Assembly: GCA_026874595.1 (NCBI GenBank) | Contig: CM049310.1 | Span: 36,967,558-37,031,557 of the forward strand | Direction: 5' to 3' | Length of the DNA: 64,000 nucleotides | Source: Sipunculus nudus | Taxonomy: Eukaryota > Annelida > Sipuncula > Golfingiida > Sipunculidae | In this document: positions 24,422 to 34,544 of the stretch, in pieces | How positions within the stretch are numbered: position 1 is the first letter of the stretch | Layout: each line of letters starts with the position of its first letter | Made by a program: the position numbers and the translations under genes | Notes under the pieces: generated by a model | Told to the model about the DNA's origin: nothing | What the model saw: only the letters and a program-made list of their open reading frames with translations | Database searches by the model: none

Positions 24422-24598
24422 CTTCACAGGTGGGCGGTGATTGGTCCCATCTGCCATTGTCAGAACACGTGATAATGCGGGGGCCGCGGAGTTCATGTCC
24501 AGGGTCACACTCATAGTGCAAGCTGGAGATACGGAAATCGTCCCACGTCTGCTTGTAGCTGCCGAACTTCGGGTTGTCCATAAAAGGACACATTGTCT
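24422..24598 (-). CDS. Gene C, Sushi/CCP exon 1
   Basis: 177 bp, phase 1-1, acceptor cattttccag, donor gtatcg. It encodes a full CCP module: TMCPFMDNPKFGSYKQTWDD, HYECDPGHELRGPRIITC and NGRWDQSPPTC. The Gly-x-Trp before the last Cys is present. Open and well conserved to the Sushi pattern. Confidence 0.93.
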
Positions 24599-25562
24599 CT
24601 GGAAAATGTGAATGTGACACAAGTCTCAGGGACGGATCGAGAAATTCGGAAAGGGAAAGGGACGAAAGGTTACGAGTCACTGGAAACATTGTAAGTGGCA
24701 CTTTAATTGGGTTGAGCAATACATATATATAAATATATTGGGGGGGGGGGGCGCATTTTTACAACGGATTCGCCTGTTTTCAATGGTGTTATAAGAAAAG
24801 TGGGCTGTAGACCTAATTTCAGGTTTAAAAAGACATCTACCCAGGACCTCACATTTGAATATCCTAGGCCAAATGGATACAATTTGTGCCCATCGGCATA
24901 CTCCCTGGGTGCTCTAAAACATGTTTTCGGTCCGTAGCTCGCAGAATATAGGTCACTGTGACCTAATTCTAGGTTTCCGAAGATTACTTTTCAATTTGTG
25001 CCCTGTCGAACTATTTTGGTGTTCAAAATCATTTTTTTGGTCGGCCGCTCACATAATTTAAGTCACCATGACCTAGTTTTTGGTTTTCATGGAATTTCTA
25101 CACCCAGGATGTTGCGTAAGAAGTTTTAGGTCTAACGGATACAATTTTTGCCCTGTCTGACTCTAGACACTCTAGTGTCTTTAGTTATGTGCTCAAAACA
25201 TGTTTTAGCCAGTAGCTCGCAGTATATATCGGTCACCATGACCTAATTTCATGTTACTGAGGAAAACATGCATGAAAAGGTTCATGGGAATCAATGTGTA
25301 CTTGGGCTTTTGTATCAATATTTAATTATTCTGGGGTGCACAATCAGGCCCCGTAACTCGGAGAATATAGGTCTAAGTAATCTCATGTCATTTGTCCAAA
25401 GAGATTTTTTATTGACCTCCCTGGATGTTCAGTTGGAAGTTTGTAGGTCAATTTGTGCCCTGTTACCGGACGGACAGACAAACGACGGAGAAAGAGTGAT
25501 CGTTATAGCTTTGATGAGTTTCAGTTAGCTGAGCCAAAAAAAAGCTTATTAATATTACTCAC
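24599..25562 (-). other. Gene C intron
   Basis: It contains a 12-G run near 24739-24751 and the inverted repeat element at 24780-25550. Confidence 0.6.
24780..25550 (-). mobile_element. Inverted copy of the tccgtcgtccgt repeat element
   Basis: Its right end reads, in reverse complement, tggctcagctaactgaaact, then gatcactctttctccgtcg and taacagggcacaaat. This is colinear with the start of the element at 20135. Internally it has degenerate tandem units carrying ggtcac.atgacctaattt at about 24948, 25060 and 25230. With the + copy at 20135 it makes a long inverted pair spanning two gene C exons. Confidence 0.65.
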
Positions 25563-25852
25563 TTCCAATATAGGCATAAAAAGATCCTTCGTAAGCTATC
25601 TTGTCAGAGCCACACAGTCCGCTCTTGGTGCCAACAAGTCCGTAAGCAGTTCCCCGAGTCTTGCAGGAGGCGTAGTGGATCAGTTGGGCGCCATTACACT
25701 CTTCTCGAGCTGCAAAAAAATTGAAAGCCCTCGAAGTTCTTCCAGGACATCTGGTGTTCTTTGTAATGAACCAAGCTCTTGTGGCAGTTCCTGAGGGTAG
25801 TCTTGTGTTTCCTACGCAGACGAGGAATTCTTGATCAAATTCGCAACTGGGA
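25563..25852 (-). CDS. Gene C, unrecognised Cys-rich exon
   Basis: 290 bp, phase 2 in and 1 out, acceptor ttttttttcag, donor gtgagt, both strong. Joined to the upstream exon it reads SPSCEFDQEFLVCVGNTRLP, then TRAWFITKNTRCPG, REECNGAQLIHYASC and SGLCGSDKIAYEGSFYAYIG. It has six Cys in about 96 residues. No family is recognised. Phase continuity with both neighbours and the open frame support a real exon. It directly precedes the two CCP modules, so it is probably an extracellular ligand-binding or structural part (inference). Confidence 0.85.
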
Positions 25853-26489
25853 CTGAAAAAAAAATATATATCTATAGTATAACTGGATACTTTGTAACTG
25901 CTTACGAATCTTGAACATCATCCATTAGTTTCAAGCGTCATCTGGTGTTCAAGCACCTATGGTAAAAGGTACTTTATACTAAAATAGTACTTATAAAGAC
26001 TGAGAGTAATATTTTTCTAGCACCTATTTAAAGTTTACAGTAAACCTCAAGCAAAGAATAGTTTTAATGATCCGCACAAGGTGGCACTGATGAACAAATG
26101 AAGGATTACCGTAAATACAGAAATGCCAAGTTTGATAATCACCCGAAGCACAACAGTCGACGCAATATATATTGTTATAAACCTATACAGTCTGTTCATA
26201 TGGGAGTGCCCACAACTTTAAAGAAACTAAATGACTAAATAAGACGAACTGCTAACCACACAAGGCCACTAGTAGAAACAAGTTACGCCTAGACAGGACC
26301 TAGAATCATTAGAAGTCACGGATAGTCTTAGTCATATAATAAGAGAAGATACAATAATGTCAGCTGGTGGTCATGAACGATGAAATCGATCGAAAGCAGG
26401 TTTGTTGACCCTGCACCAAAACCTCCCCATGACAAATTTGGTCGTTGGTAGTTGTAAATCATCTTAAGTCACACTAAAGGATATGACCA

Positions 26490-27080
26490 TACACGTCAAG
26501 TGACATTGACCGTTGATCTTGTAAGCTCAATATGAAAAGGTTCTTCCCCTTGGGCTAGGAGATCCAACAATGAAAGATGGAAATTTTCGAATGAAAGCTT
26601 TTTAAAGAAGGGGGTCATGTGACCTTGCGCTTTGACTTTATGACCTCAAAATCAACAGGCTCCTTCTCCCACTGGGAAAGTGAGCGACCTCTTTCCCTAC
26701 TAGAGGAGCCATATTTTGAAGATGGAAAATTTGGGATGATGTACTTGGCTTAGAATGCGTCAACAAGTTTTTTCAAGAAGGGGGTCCTGTGACCTTGACC
26801 TTTGAGTCCTTCCCATACAGGCAAGGTGAGCCACCTGTTAAAGATGGAAGGTCTGGGATACAATGTTTAACTTACAATGCGTTTACAAGCTTTTTCAAGA
26901 AGTAGGTCCTTTGATTATGACCTTTGGCCCAATGATCCCAAAGCTCAAAGGGATTCTTCCCCTAATGGCAAGAGGACCATCTGTGAAAGGTCGAAAGTTA
27001 AAATGTCTTTACAAAAGTTTTTTTTAATTGAGTCCTTTGACCTTGACATTTGACCTATGAAGCACAAAGTCATTACGGAT
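26490..27080. repeat. Degenerate tandem repeat rich in tgacctttga/ccttgacc
   Basis: Units of roughly 125-165 bp recur at about 26598, 26764, 26887 and 27013. Each has aag(c/t)tttttcaagaag, gggtcctgtgaccttgacct and a cttcccc stretch. TGACCTTGA and TGACCTTTG motifs recur. Confidence 0.6.
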
Positions 27081-28064
27081 CTTCATCCTATGATCCATAT
27101 CTATGCATGGGCACAATAATAGAGACGTTTGTCTATTATTTTTTTTAATTATACTGGTCATACCTTTTTCATGCAATAGTGATATAGGTATGTAACTATG
27201 AAAAAACCCCGGCATAATATCATAGGTGGCCCTACCAGTCGTCCGGAAAAGACAAAGCTAAGATCTTCAAGATCTTTTATAGATCACCTATAATTATTTG
27301 TAACCTTACAAAAAAGAACCGTGCCATACCTCTTTTGATTACATGATATCAGGCAGTGGAAGTTACACAGAAACTTTAACTGATTTTCCGATTTATATTA
27401 TCTTATATGTTTATTTTACATTATTTTGTAGAGGGGGTGTCAGACTGTACCCCTTAAGGCTTCGGGCCCTGTTAAAGTACCCATTTTCCTATGGATAAAA
27501 CGGTCCTGTATCGAATGGGAGAATATACTTTGCAGAGTTTTACTGTATATAAAAGGCAAACCCCATCCGAAACATAACGACATGTCTACCTGTGCCCCCC
27601 CCCCCCCCCCCCCCCCTTTTTCGAAAACAAGGCCCATGATGTCTGTGTTGTTCAAGGGAATATTTAACTTACTTAATTCGAAATAAAAACAGGCTTCATT
27701 TAAACGTTGGAGATCCTGTTTACAACTGCTTTATGGCCCCAAACCGTAATTATTTATACCCATTTAATTAAGCAGATCCACAAGCAACAGGTATATGTTT
27801 ATTATTAAGTGGAGCGCCAGCTCTAGATGCCATATTGGAGATGGGTCACAACATATAACTGACATTGGATATCGGGCGGGCGTATTCAGATGGGTCTGGA
27901 AACAGGTTTTATGATTGCGTAGGCAATTCGACTGAGGTACAGATCCTGTAACTAATAATACATATATTAGTTTATTACATTCGACTAAAGTATACAGATA
28001 TTATTATAAAGGTATTTCAGGTTTTCCTTTAGATTCTATATGGATCTGCCTGGATGTCAAGTTA

Positions 28065-28205
28065 GAAGATTGCAGGTCCAGCGGTTACGATTTGTGCCTC
28101 GTTAACGGAAGGATGGACAGACGGACGGACAGAAGAACGGCACGACGGAAGACGGACAAAGAGTGATCGCAATATCTCAGATGACTTTCAGGCAGCTGAG
28201 TTAAA
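28065..28205 (-). mobile_element. Terminal fragment of the tccgtcgtccgt repeat element
   Basis: In reverse complement it reads aactcagctgcctgaaagtc, atctgagatattgcgatcac and tctttgtccgtcttccg, followed by gttaacgaggcacaaatcgt. It matches the terminus at 20135 but lacks the internal tandem part. Confidence 0.65.
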
Positions 28206-28509
28206 AAACTGTTCTATGTTATCCTTTTTTCTCGGCGCCTATACACCCAAAATACTCTGCTCAAATACAATGCCATTTACGTGCATCGGTTGAAGTGATG
28301 CATGAGGGTCTAAAACTATCATAATATGGGCGTCGAAATATCCAATTGCTCATTTGTTCTTATTCATCTACAGATAAGTCAGATCGTGAGATGGCGCGAA
28401 ACAATAAGAGTACTCCCGTATATGGAGCACACACCTTTAGAAGTAAAATGTAGTCTGTGTGTATCAAAAGTAGACAGCTTTTTCTCCAAGATACAAAAAG
28501 GGTTTTTAC

Positions 28510-28702
28510 CTGTTCCAATAGTCGCCAGTGGAGATGGATTCTTGACGTTTGTAAGCGCTAAAATAGGAAATTTCCCAGTTTTTCTTGTTTTCCCCCGTGA
28601 TGGGCTCGAATTTCCCCTCCTCAGCCACGTGAGTGCTTAAACGATGCACCGTGACATCCCGGTCAACCAGCTTGTATACCTGGACGTACTCCTTGCTGTA
28701 TC
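28510..28702 (-). CDS. Gene C, unrecognised exon
   Basis: 193 bp, phase 1 in and 2 out, acceptor gctgttttag, donor gtaaaa. It reads YSKEYVQVYKLVDRDVTVHR, then EEGKFEPITGENKKNWEISY and YKRQESISTGDYWN. No Cys; rich in charged and aromatic residues, with alternation suggesting beta strands. Phases join both neighbours exactly. Family unknown. Confidence 0.82.
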
Positions 28703-29181
28703 CTAAAACAGCAAAAGGTTCATTGTATTTTAAAATAAAGAATATGTGTATATCTTTATTTATTTGTACATGTGCGTGAATAGGTAATTAAAAGTCCATA
28801 TAGATAAATCTGTATTAAAATGTATTAAAATGTGCTGATTTATTGCCGTTTAATGGAAATCAAATAAGTTTCGAAATTACAGTAAATGAGTGACTTTCCA
28901 TAGCAAACAGAGGCCAAGCTCACCTGAGTGATACATTTAAGAAAGCAACATCTCAGTGATCGTTATAAATACTTACAAAAATGTACGTATTGACACAACC
29001 ATACTAATGTAATGCCATATGACGTTAAAGACAGGTTCACATATATACACATAGTAAACCGCAGCATGAAATGAACATTTTATTATGACGACTTCGCGTT
29101 TTTAGTTTCATCTGAGCTTTTTTCTCGCTGTCATTACTAGTATCACTTTGTTTACAAGTGTGTTTCATTAAGAAATGAAGT

Positions 29182-29220
<39 letters not shown>

Positions 29221-29354
29221 ACACACACACACATATATATATATTTATGTGAAATTGTGTATTCCAAATTCATCATGCAGTAATAAAATCAGACGAATAC
29301 TGCAAAAACTTTTCATTAACATATTGTCATAGGTAGACATTTGAAAATACTTAC
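28703..29354 (-). other. Gene C intron
   Basis: It contains a (CA)n run at about 29183-29232 followed by a short (TA)n. Confidence 0.7.
29183..29243. repeat. (CA)n/(TA)n microsatellite
   Basis: About 25 CA dinucleotides with one interruption (ctcac), then atatatatatat. Confidence 0.97.
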
Positions 29355-29428
29355 CATCAGTAAAGCTATGTTCATCTTGTCGCTGAACGGCAGTTGTATG
29401 TCTCGCTGAAGCATAGTAGTAGCCTCCA
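29355..29428 (-). CDS. Gene C, short exon (GGYYYASARHT)
   Basis: 74 bp, phase 2 in and 1 out, acceptor gacatatag, donor gtaagt. It reads GGYYYASARHTTAVQRQDEH and ends SFTDG. It continues in phase into 28510-28702 and from the 28-bp exon at 31687-31714. Unrecognised. Confidence 0.72.
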
Positions 29429-29889
29429 CTATATGTCAATCAAATAAATAATTTTAAAATAAAATCATTTTCTTTTTAGATTTTCAGCTATGCTTAACTA
29501 TTTTCTGTCCGTCATCATTCCGTCCTTAGCAGTCAAAAATCTTTACCTTTTGAGCTCGAAACTTCAAACTCAACATCCAGGGAGGTTTTGGGAAAATCTC
29601 TTTTGAAACCTTGACCCTGATATTCTTGTAAAAAAAATGGAATAACATAATTTCTTGTGGACAAAATGATTCAATAAGGTTCCAAACTTGTGACCTTGGC
29701 CTCCGGCTGCGTCTGCACTGTATAAATGCTGACATGCCAACACCTGTTAACAGTATATCAAAGTTTGCATTTCACGAATCAATTTTTTTTCTGGGTGACG
29801 AGACCGTATTATATGTCGGTACTTTCATATCACTTTCACCAACGATTTCAGCGTCACGTTTCAGTGAACATAAGTAATCATTCCCTTTT

Positions 29890-30580
29890 TTCCCCCCGCC
29901 GTCGCCGAAGACGCCGTTGGCGGGGGACATAGAAATGGTGAGCGTTCGTCCGTCTTTCCGTCCATCCGTCCTTCCATCCGTCTGTCCGTTCGTCACACAT
30001 TTGTTAACGCGATAACTTAGGAATAATTTTAGATACAGTCACAACACTTGCAGCATAGATGCACCTAATTAAGAGCTAGGTCAAGTTCAAACATGGATGA
30101 CCTTGACGCATTTTTAAAAGTAACAGCTGCGATAATGCTAAAATGATGTTAACTCAATAACTCGAAAATGTTTTAAGGTACAGTCACCAAACTTACAGCA
30201 TTGATGCACCTTATCAAGAGCTAGGTCACTTTGGAACATGGATGACCTTGACGCATTTGCAAGGGCACAGCTGCGATAATGCTAAACTGATATTACCTCA
30301 ATAACTCAAAAAGAATTTGAGGTACAGTCACCAAACTTGCAGCATTGATGTACCTAATCAAGGGCTAGATCAAGTTTGATCATAAATTACCTTGACCCAT
30401 TTTTCAAGGTCACCGCTGCGATAATGCTAAAATGATGATCACGCAATAACTGAAAAAGAATTTCAGGCACAGTCACCAAACTTTCAGGATTGACGTACCT
30501 CATATGGCCTGGTCGAGTTAAAAAAAAAGGATGACCTCCATGCGATTTTCAAGATTGTAGAGGTTATCTGGCTTTGTGAT
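29890..30580. repeat. Hairpin-headed repeat with 145-bp tandem units
   Basis: It begins with a perfect 8-bp GC stem (CCCCCGCC/GGCGGGGG, about 29893-29926) and a gtccgtc stretch. Four tandem units follow, anchored by ag(g/a)tacagtca at 30031, 30176, 30320 and 30465 (period 144-145). Each includes a version of catggatgaccttgacgcat and agctgcgataatgctaaa. A compound element of the kind found dispersed in bivalves (memory). Confidence 0.75.
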
Positions 30581-31415
30581 ATTGACCCACCTCAAATTTC
30601 ATACTTGTATCACAAATGTTTTTCTAAATATTCCGACATCGGGCGTGGAAAATACTGGATCTGTTACACAGATCATTTTGCCCCTGTTATTGTAAATCCT
30701 GTGAAGTTTATGCTAGATGGGGGGCTTTAAATATTTGAGAATGCACCTCATCTTGTTCTTTTCACAATTTCGGCGATGGGGGGAGGGGGGGGGAATTCTT
30801 GTTTTTTTTTCTAATCAACTGTGAAGATTAGGGCTCTTGGGGAAACATCTGCAATTATTATATAAAAAAGCCGTCCTAGTTTACACAATATTTGAACGAA
30901 CTGGATCAAGCAATAGGTAAAACAAGGTCAATGGTCAAGTGCACATGAAGTTAACCTCAATTTTGTTTAAAGATAATAAATTCCTGTTGTGAATGTCAGA
31001 AAATAATGTCATGCTATTCAGGCAAGCGTGTTGCTTATTAGCTTTTAAATACTGACCCTCTCACCATGCTCGAAACAAAACATATCTCTTAAGGAACAGT
31101 CTCACTACATGTAAATTAAAAACAACAAAAACAGGCCAAAGGGCTATGATGATCAATATTTGGTAACGACATAACATTTAATAAGCAAACAAAAAATTAC
31201 ATTGAATGCTGCAATATGCAAAGTATAAAGATTAATAAAACTGTATTGAAAAATAATTCATTTAAAAATTCATATTCATTGAGTCCTACTTATTCCTAAA
31301 ACAGAACAATGCCGCTTCATTCCCGAACTGTAGCACTTACATATTCAGCATTGTTTAATAAGAAAATGTTTGAAAAATAGTTTGACTCGCACAAGTTAGG
31401 TCATCATAAGAGCCG

Positions 31416-31495
31416 CCTCAACTGCAGCTTACACTGACATACAAGTCACGTGATCAATATGCCTGTAAAATCCGGTGTTCATAGCCCGTGCAGTT
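31416..31495. repeat. Dispersed repeat, copy 2 (ctgcagcttacactgacata)
   Basis: Pairs with 17150-17225. Confidence 0.55.
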
Positions 31496-31686
31496 CCTGC
31501 TATATCGGTAACAGAGAGAACATTTTCTAGGCAAACACCGGAAATCGTTATTGAGATCCACGAATTTCAAACTTTTGATAAGACAAGATTAAAACAAAGT
31601 CAAGTGAATTCATGCTCATTCAATTAGGCTATTCTTTCTCTAATTAACCATGATAGTGAGCTAAAATCTTACATATTTTGTCTTAC

Positions 31687-31714
31687 CATATAAAAAGTGA
31701 CCATGACTTATTTG
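31687..31714 (-). CDS. Gene C, candidate 28-bp microexon
   Basis: Too short for ORF calling. It is flanked on the minus strand by an excellent acceptor (gttttttttctgcaag) and donor (gtaaga). The 28 bp run phase 1 in and 2 out, exactly what the neighbouring exons need. Read in that frame it gives ANKSWSLFI and completes a Cys codon with the next exon (SWSLFICGGYYYA). Phase and splice-site agreement is the only evidence; transcript data would settle it. Confidence 0.55.
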
Positions 31715-32194
31715 CTTGCAGAAAAAAACAGGTCAACCCGGGGGGGGCCACCTATATCTTAAATATAATTACCAATTTTGTGACCAGTTTCACTGACGAT
31801 TTAAAGTCGTCCCCGAGATTAAATATTTCATAAAAAATATTATATTTTGACTGCATGTACTCATATAACATCAACGAATGTTGCCATCAGTCTACCCGCA
31901 ACTCGAAATATATTATTACGATTCAGTCTAAACTTTGTATGTTGATATTAATAATGGTGTGCATAAGTTTCAATATTAAATATTTATATTTTAAAAAAGC
32001 ATATAATGCTTGCATTATTGAACATTAAAGAGGCCTATTCTATTATTTGATGTCTATGAAGTAAAGATAATCCCTTAAATCTTTTTACAAAAATTGGCCA
32101 AAAAAAGCCAATCCTACGGCACGCAGGGTGTTTAAAGCCGTAATTTATAACATGTAGGGGCCCAAAAAATAATCTAAACAGATTCAACAATGAC

Positions 32195-32335
32195 ATCTAG
32201 TGGCAAATCAGACGAATCAGGGTTTTGCAAAGGGCGTCTTCCAAGTATTGACCTTTCATCTTCAGCACATGTGCAACCTACCACCCTAGGTTCCATGGTT
32301 TTTCTGTTTGTCAACACTGGCGCATGTACCTTGTT
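32195..32335 (-). repeat. Dispersed repeat family, copy 1 (inverted relative to copies at 36.2 and 36.6 kb)
   Basis: The reverse complement matches 36588-36745 and 36196-36305 in order: gtgttgacaaacag, then a variable middle, caaaac/ctctggc, tctgacttgc and agatgtc. Three copies in the window. Confidence 0.6.
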
Positions 32336-32710
32336 TACTAACAGCTTGTTTATTGCCAAGCACGTGTATCCATCACATAGGCATTACAAGAACTTTTTGT
32401 AATAGGAATTTCCTATAGTTGAGTAGTGTATGTACAGAGAGTATAAGCTGAAAATCACATAAATTCAAAAGAAAGATGGGCGAATAGCTGACTTAAAGAG
32501 AGTTAGGATTTGAGGGTGCTTAAAATCATGCTTTTGAACTGTAGTTACCAGAATATAGATCACCATGTCATAATTCAAAGTATATTTACAGAGGACCTCC
32601 ATTTATCTTAAACATCCCTGTAAACGGCCGGCCGGCCGGCCAAGCGGCGGACAATGGGTGATAGTTAAATCATGTGGATACCTGACTGAAACGTATGCAT
32701 CTTTTAAATT

Positions 32711-32768
32711 GTTCAAGCCTATCCTACATTATAGCACGTCACTGTTGTCCAGGATTAATGTTAACAGA

Positions 32769-32820
<52 letters not shown>
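32711..32820 (+). repeat. Left arm of a large inverted repeat, with (GA)n
   Basis: Bases 32715-32768 are a perfect 54-bp reverse complement of 33192-33245. The arm continues into (GA)n (32770-32820), matching (CT)n at 33139-33194 on the other side. The loop of about 318 bp contains two putative gene C exons. Confidence 0.95.
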
Positions 32821-32823
<3 letters not shown>

Positions 32824-32844
32824 GACAGATTAAACAGCACTAAC

Positions 32845-32872
32845 CTTCTTTAGCTGAGCACGTCTCCGGTGC
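32845..32872 (-). CDS. Gene C, candidate 28-bp microexon (APETCSAKE)
   Basis: Acceptor gctttttaccag and donor gttagt on the minus strand. 28 bp, phase 0 in and 1 out, encoding APETCSAKE. It joins the preceding 126-bp exon (phase 0) and the following 28-bp exon (phase 1) without frame change. It lies within the loop of the inverted repeat. Confidence 0.5.
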
Positions 32873-33005
32873 CTGGTAAAAAGCTTTGTGTTAGAGTCGA
32901 GTCGAAGAACCACTTACGTTGTGCTGAGTTAGTCCGTTTGTGGAAATAATATTTGAGACCTAGGAAGTTTTATTTCTGAAGATATAAAACACAATGTCTC
33001 CTTAC

Positions 33006-33131
33006 ACTTCTTATTGTATCCGTGTTGAACGGGGACTTCTCAAGAGCACGGAATAACATATGCAAAGTAGCAAAGAACTGCTGGGCGATTCGAGCCGCGT
33101 CCTTGACGGAGGAGTTTTTTCCAGCAGCTTC
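33006..33131 (-). CDS. Gene C, helical exon within the inverted-repeat loop
   Basis: 126 bp, phase 0-0, 42 codons: starts EAAGKNSSVKDAARIAQQFF and ends EKSPFNTDTIRS. It has a clear amphipathic-helix pattern. Donor gtaagg is good. The acceptor (gtacatag) is unusual because the sequence upstream on this strand is (GA)n instead of a pyrimidine tract, which could weaken splicing or reflect a rearrangement here. Family unknown. Confidence 0.6.
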
Positions 33132-33132
33132 C

Positions 33133-33138
<6 letters not shown>

Positions 33139-33197
<59 letters not shown>

Positions 33198-33245
33198 AAC
33201 ATTAATCCTGGACAACAGTGACGTGCTATAATGTAGGATAGGCTT
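33139..33245 (-). repeat. Right arm of the large inverted repeat, with (CT)n
   Basis: Reverse complement of 32715-32820. The dinucleotide tract is (CT)n at 33139-33194 and the unique arm 33192-33245. It is followed by a G run of about 30 (33253-33282, one or two interruptions). Confidence 0.95.
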
Positions 33246-33721
33246 GGGAACTGGGGGGGGGGGGGGGGGGGGCGGGGGGGGGCGAGACAAGGATGGCGAA
33301 GAGAGTGTGATCTTTCTTTAAGAAATGTGATATCTCCATTGAGGTTGTTGATTAATATAAGTCAGGTTTTTTTTCATTTTTAGAGGTAAAGGAATGATGC
33401 AAATATGATGCAATTCGTTTTAATGAGAATAGTGAGATTGGATATATAGCTGTATGCTTAATATTTAAATTTAATTAGACCTGCGTAGGTCCCTATAATT
33501 TAGTCAAATTTTACATAAATATACCCCAAGTAAAAGCAACCCCTATTCTGTTACTCTGTTGACCCTAAGTCCAGCTGCCCTGTTGCTGCCATGACCAGTT
33601 CAAGTAATTTAAAATTATCACTACAGGTGGCGTCTTTGTGCTCAATTATCATGTAGGTCAGACTGACGCATTATTTTCACTATATATTATCATTGTAAAT
33701 AAAGCTGAATTGCATGCATAC

Positions 33722-33754
33722 CTGACCACATTTTGACAGCTCCGGCACATTGGT
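33722..33754 (-). CDS. Gene C, candidate 33-bp microexon (TNVPELSKCGQ)
   Basis: Minus-strand acceptor tggtctcacag and donor gtatgc. 33 bp, phase 0-0, encoding TNVPELSKCGQ. In phase with the 126-bp exon downstream and the 25-bp candidate upstream. Confidence 0.5.
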
Positions 33755-33835
33755 CTGTGAGACCAAACTTAACTCTGTTTAGTGGCACCTCGTGTGATTC
33801 GTTCGAGAACTATGAGCCTAGGGCTATGAGCCTAG

Positions 33836-34455
33836 AGAGTGGAGTGTGAAACTGGTTTCGGTTCACTTACTAATAGCGAAACCGAAACTGGTTTTGGCGA
33901 AACCATATCCGGAGATGATTTCGGTTTCACCAAAACCGCCCACTCAATAATCATACTGGAAAGATGGCGAAGGTGGGCCAAAGTAGTGCAATTTTGTTAA
34001 TTATTTTATTAATGGATACTGTTAATGCCGGTTAGAGTTAATCAAGCAATGAATGAGATATGAACATTCTTTCGGAAGTGTTTTGAATTCAATATTCCCT
34101 ACTATAACCATGTATAGCTAAAGATGAGCCGCACGTATCCTGTGCGTCCATGCCGTCTGACACATGTGCATGTTATAAGATGGAGAGAAACAGTCTATTT
34201 TCATCATAATTTAATATATATTTGCCAGTCACAATTAATCATGCTCTCATTGGGTCTCAAAGTGCCAAGGTAAGGACCTCTAGCGTTTGAGAAAATTTTC
34301 ATCATTAATTTATTGAATTAATCATAAATAATTTACGATGTTATCAATATTTTCTATGAAAACCGAAACCGTCCACTTAAAAATACAAGGTGAAACCATA
34401 CAGAACCGGTTTTCCGGAAACGAAACCAGTTTCGAATTTTCGAGTGCGCCCTAGA
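33836..34455. mobile_element. Putative MITE with GAAACTGGTTTCG inverted ends
   Basis: Inverted copies of gaaactggtttcg lie at 33848-33860 and (as cgaaaccagtttc) 34421-34433. Beyond them are further partial matches (ctagagagtg.agtg left; cgagtgcgccctag right). Sub-terminal copies of gaaaccg motifs sit inside both ends. No transposase or clear target duplication. Confidence 0.5.
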
Positions 34456-34519
34456 TCTATCTCAGTCTGAAAATGACAGCGCCTCCTGGAGCCAACTGTG
34501 GCAAAGGCACACTTCTCAC

Positions 34520-34544
34520 AGCATCTTGTGTCAAAATGTTTTCT
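34520..34544 (-). CDS. Gene C, candidate 25-bp microexon (ENILTQDA), most 5' exon found
   Basis: Minus-strand acceptor atttatctgcag and donor gtgaga. 25 bp, phase 2 in and 0 out, encoding ENILTQDA and joining TNVPELSKCGQ in frame. No convincing signal-peptide exon was found further upstream, so the true 5' end of gene C is unresolved. Confidence 0.4.

Larger units (their letters stand above)
25853..28509 (-). other. Gene C intron
   Basis: 2.66 kb, mostly repeats: degenerate tandem units at 26490-27080, a 22-C run at 27595-27616, and a terminal fragment of the tccgtcgtccgt element at 28065-28205. Confidence 0.6.
29429..31686 (-). other. Gene C intron
   Basis: 2.26 kb. It holds a diverged tccgt-type fragment (about 29500-29610), a 145-bp tandem repeat (29890-30580) and a dispersed repeat (31416-31495). 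No further exon recognised. Confidence 0.6.
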
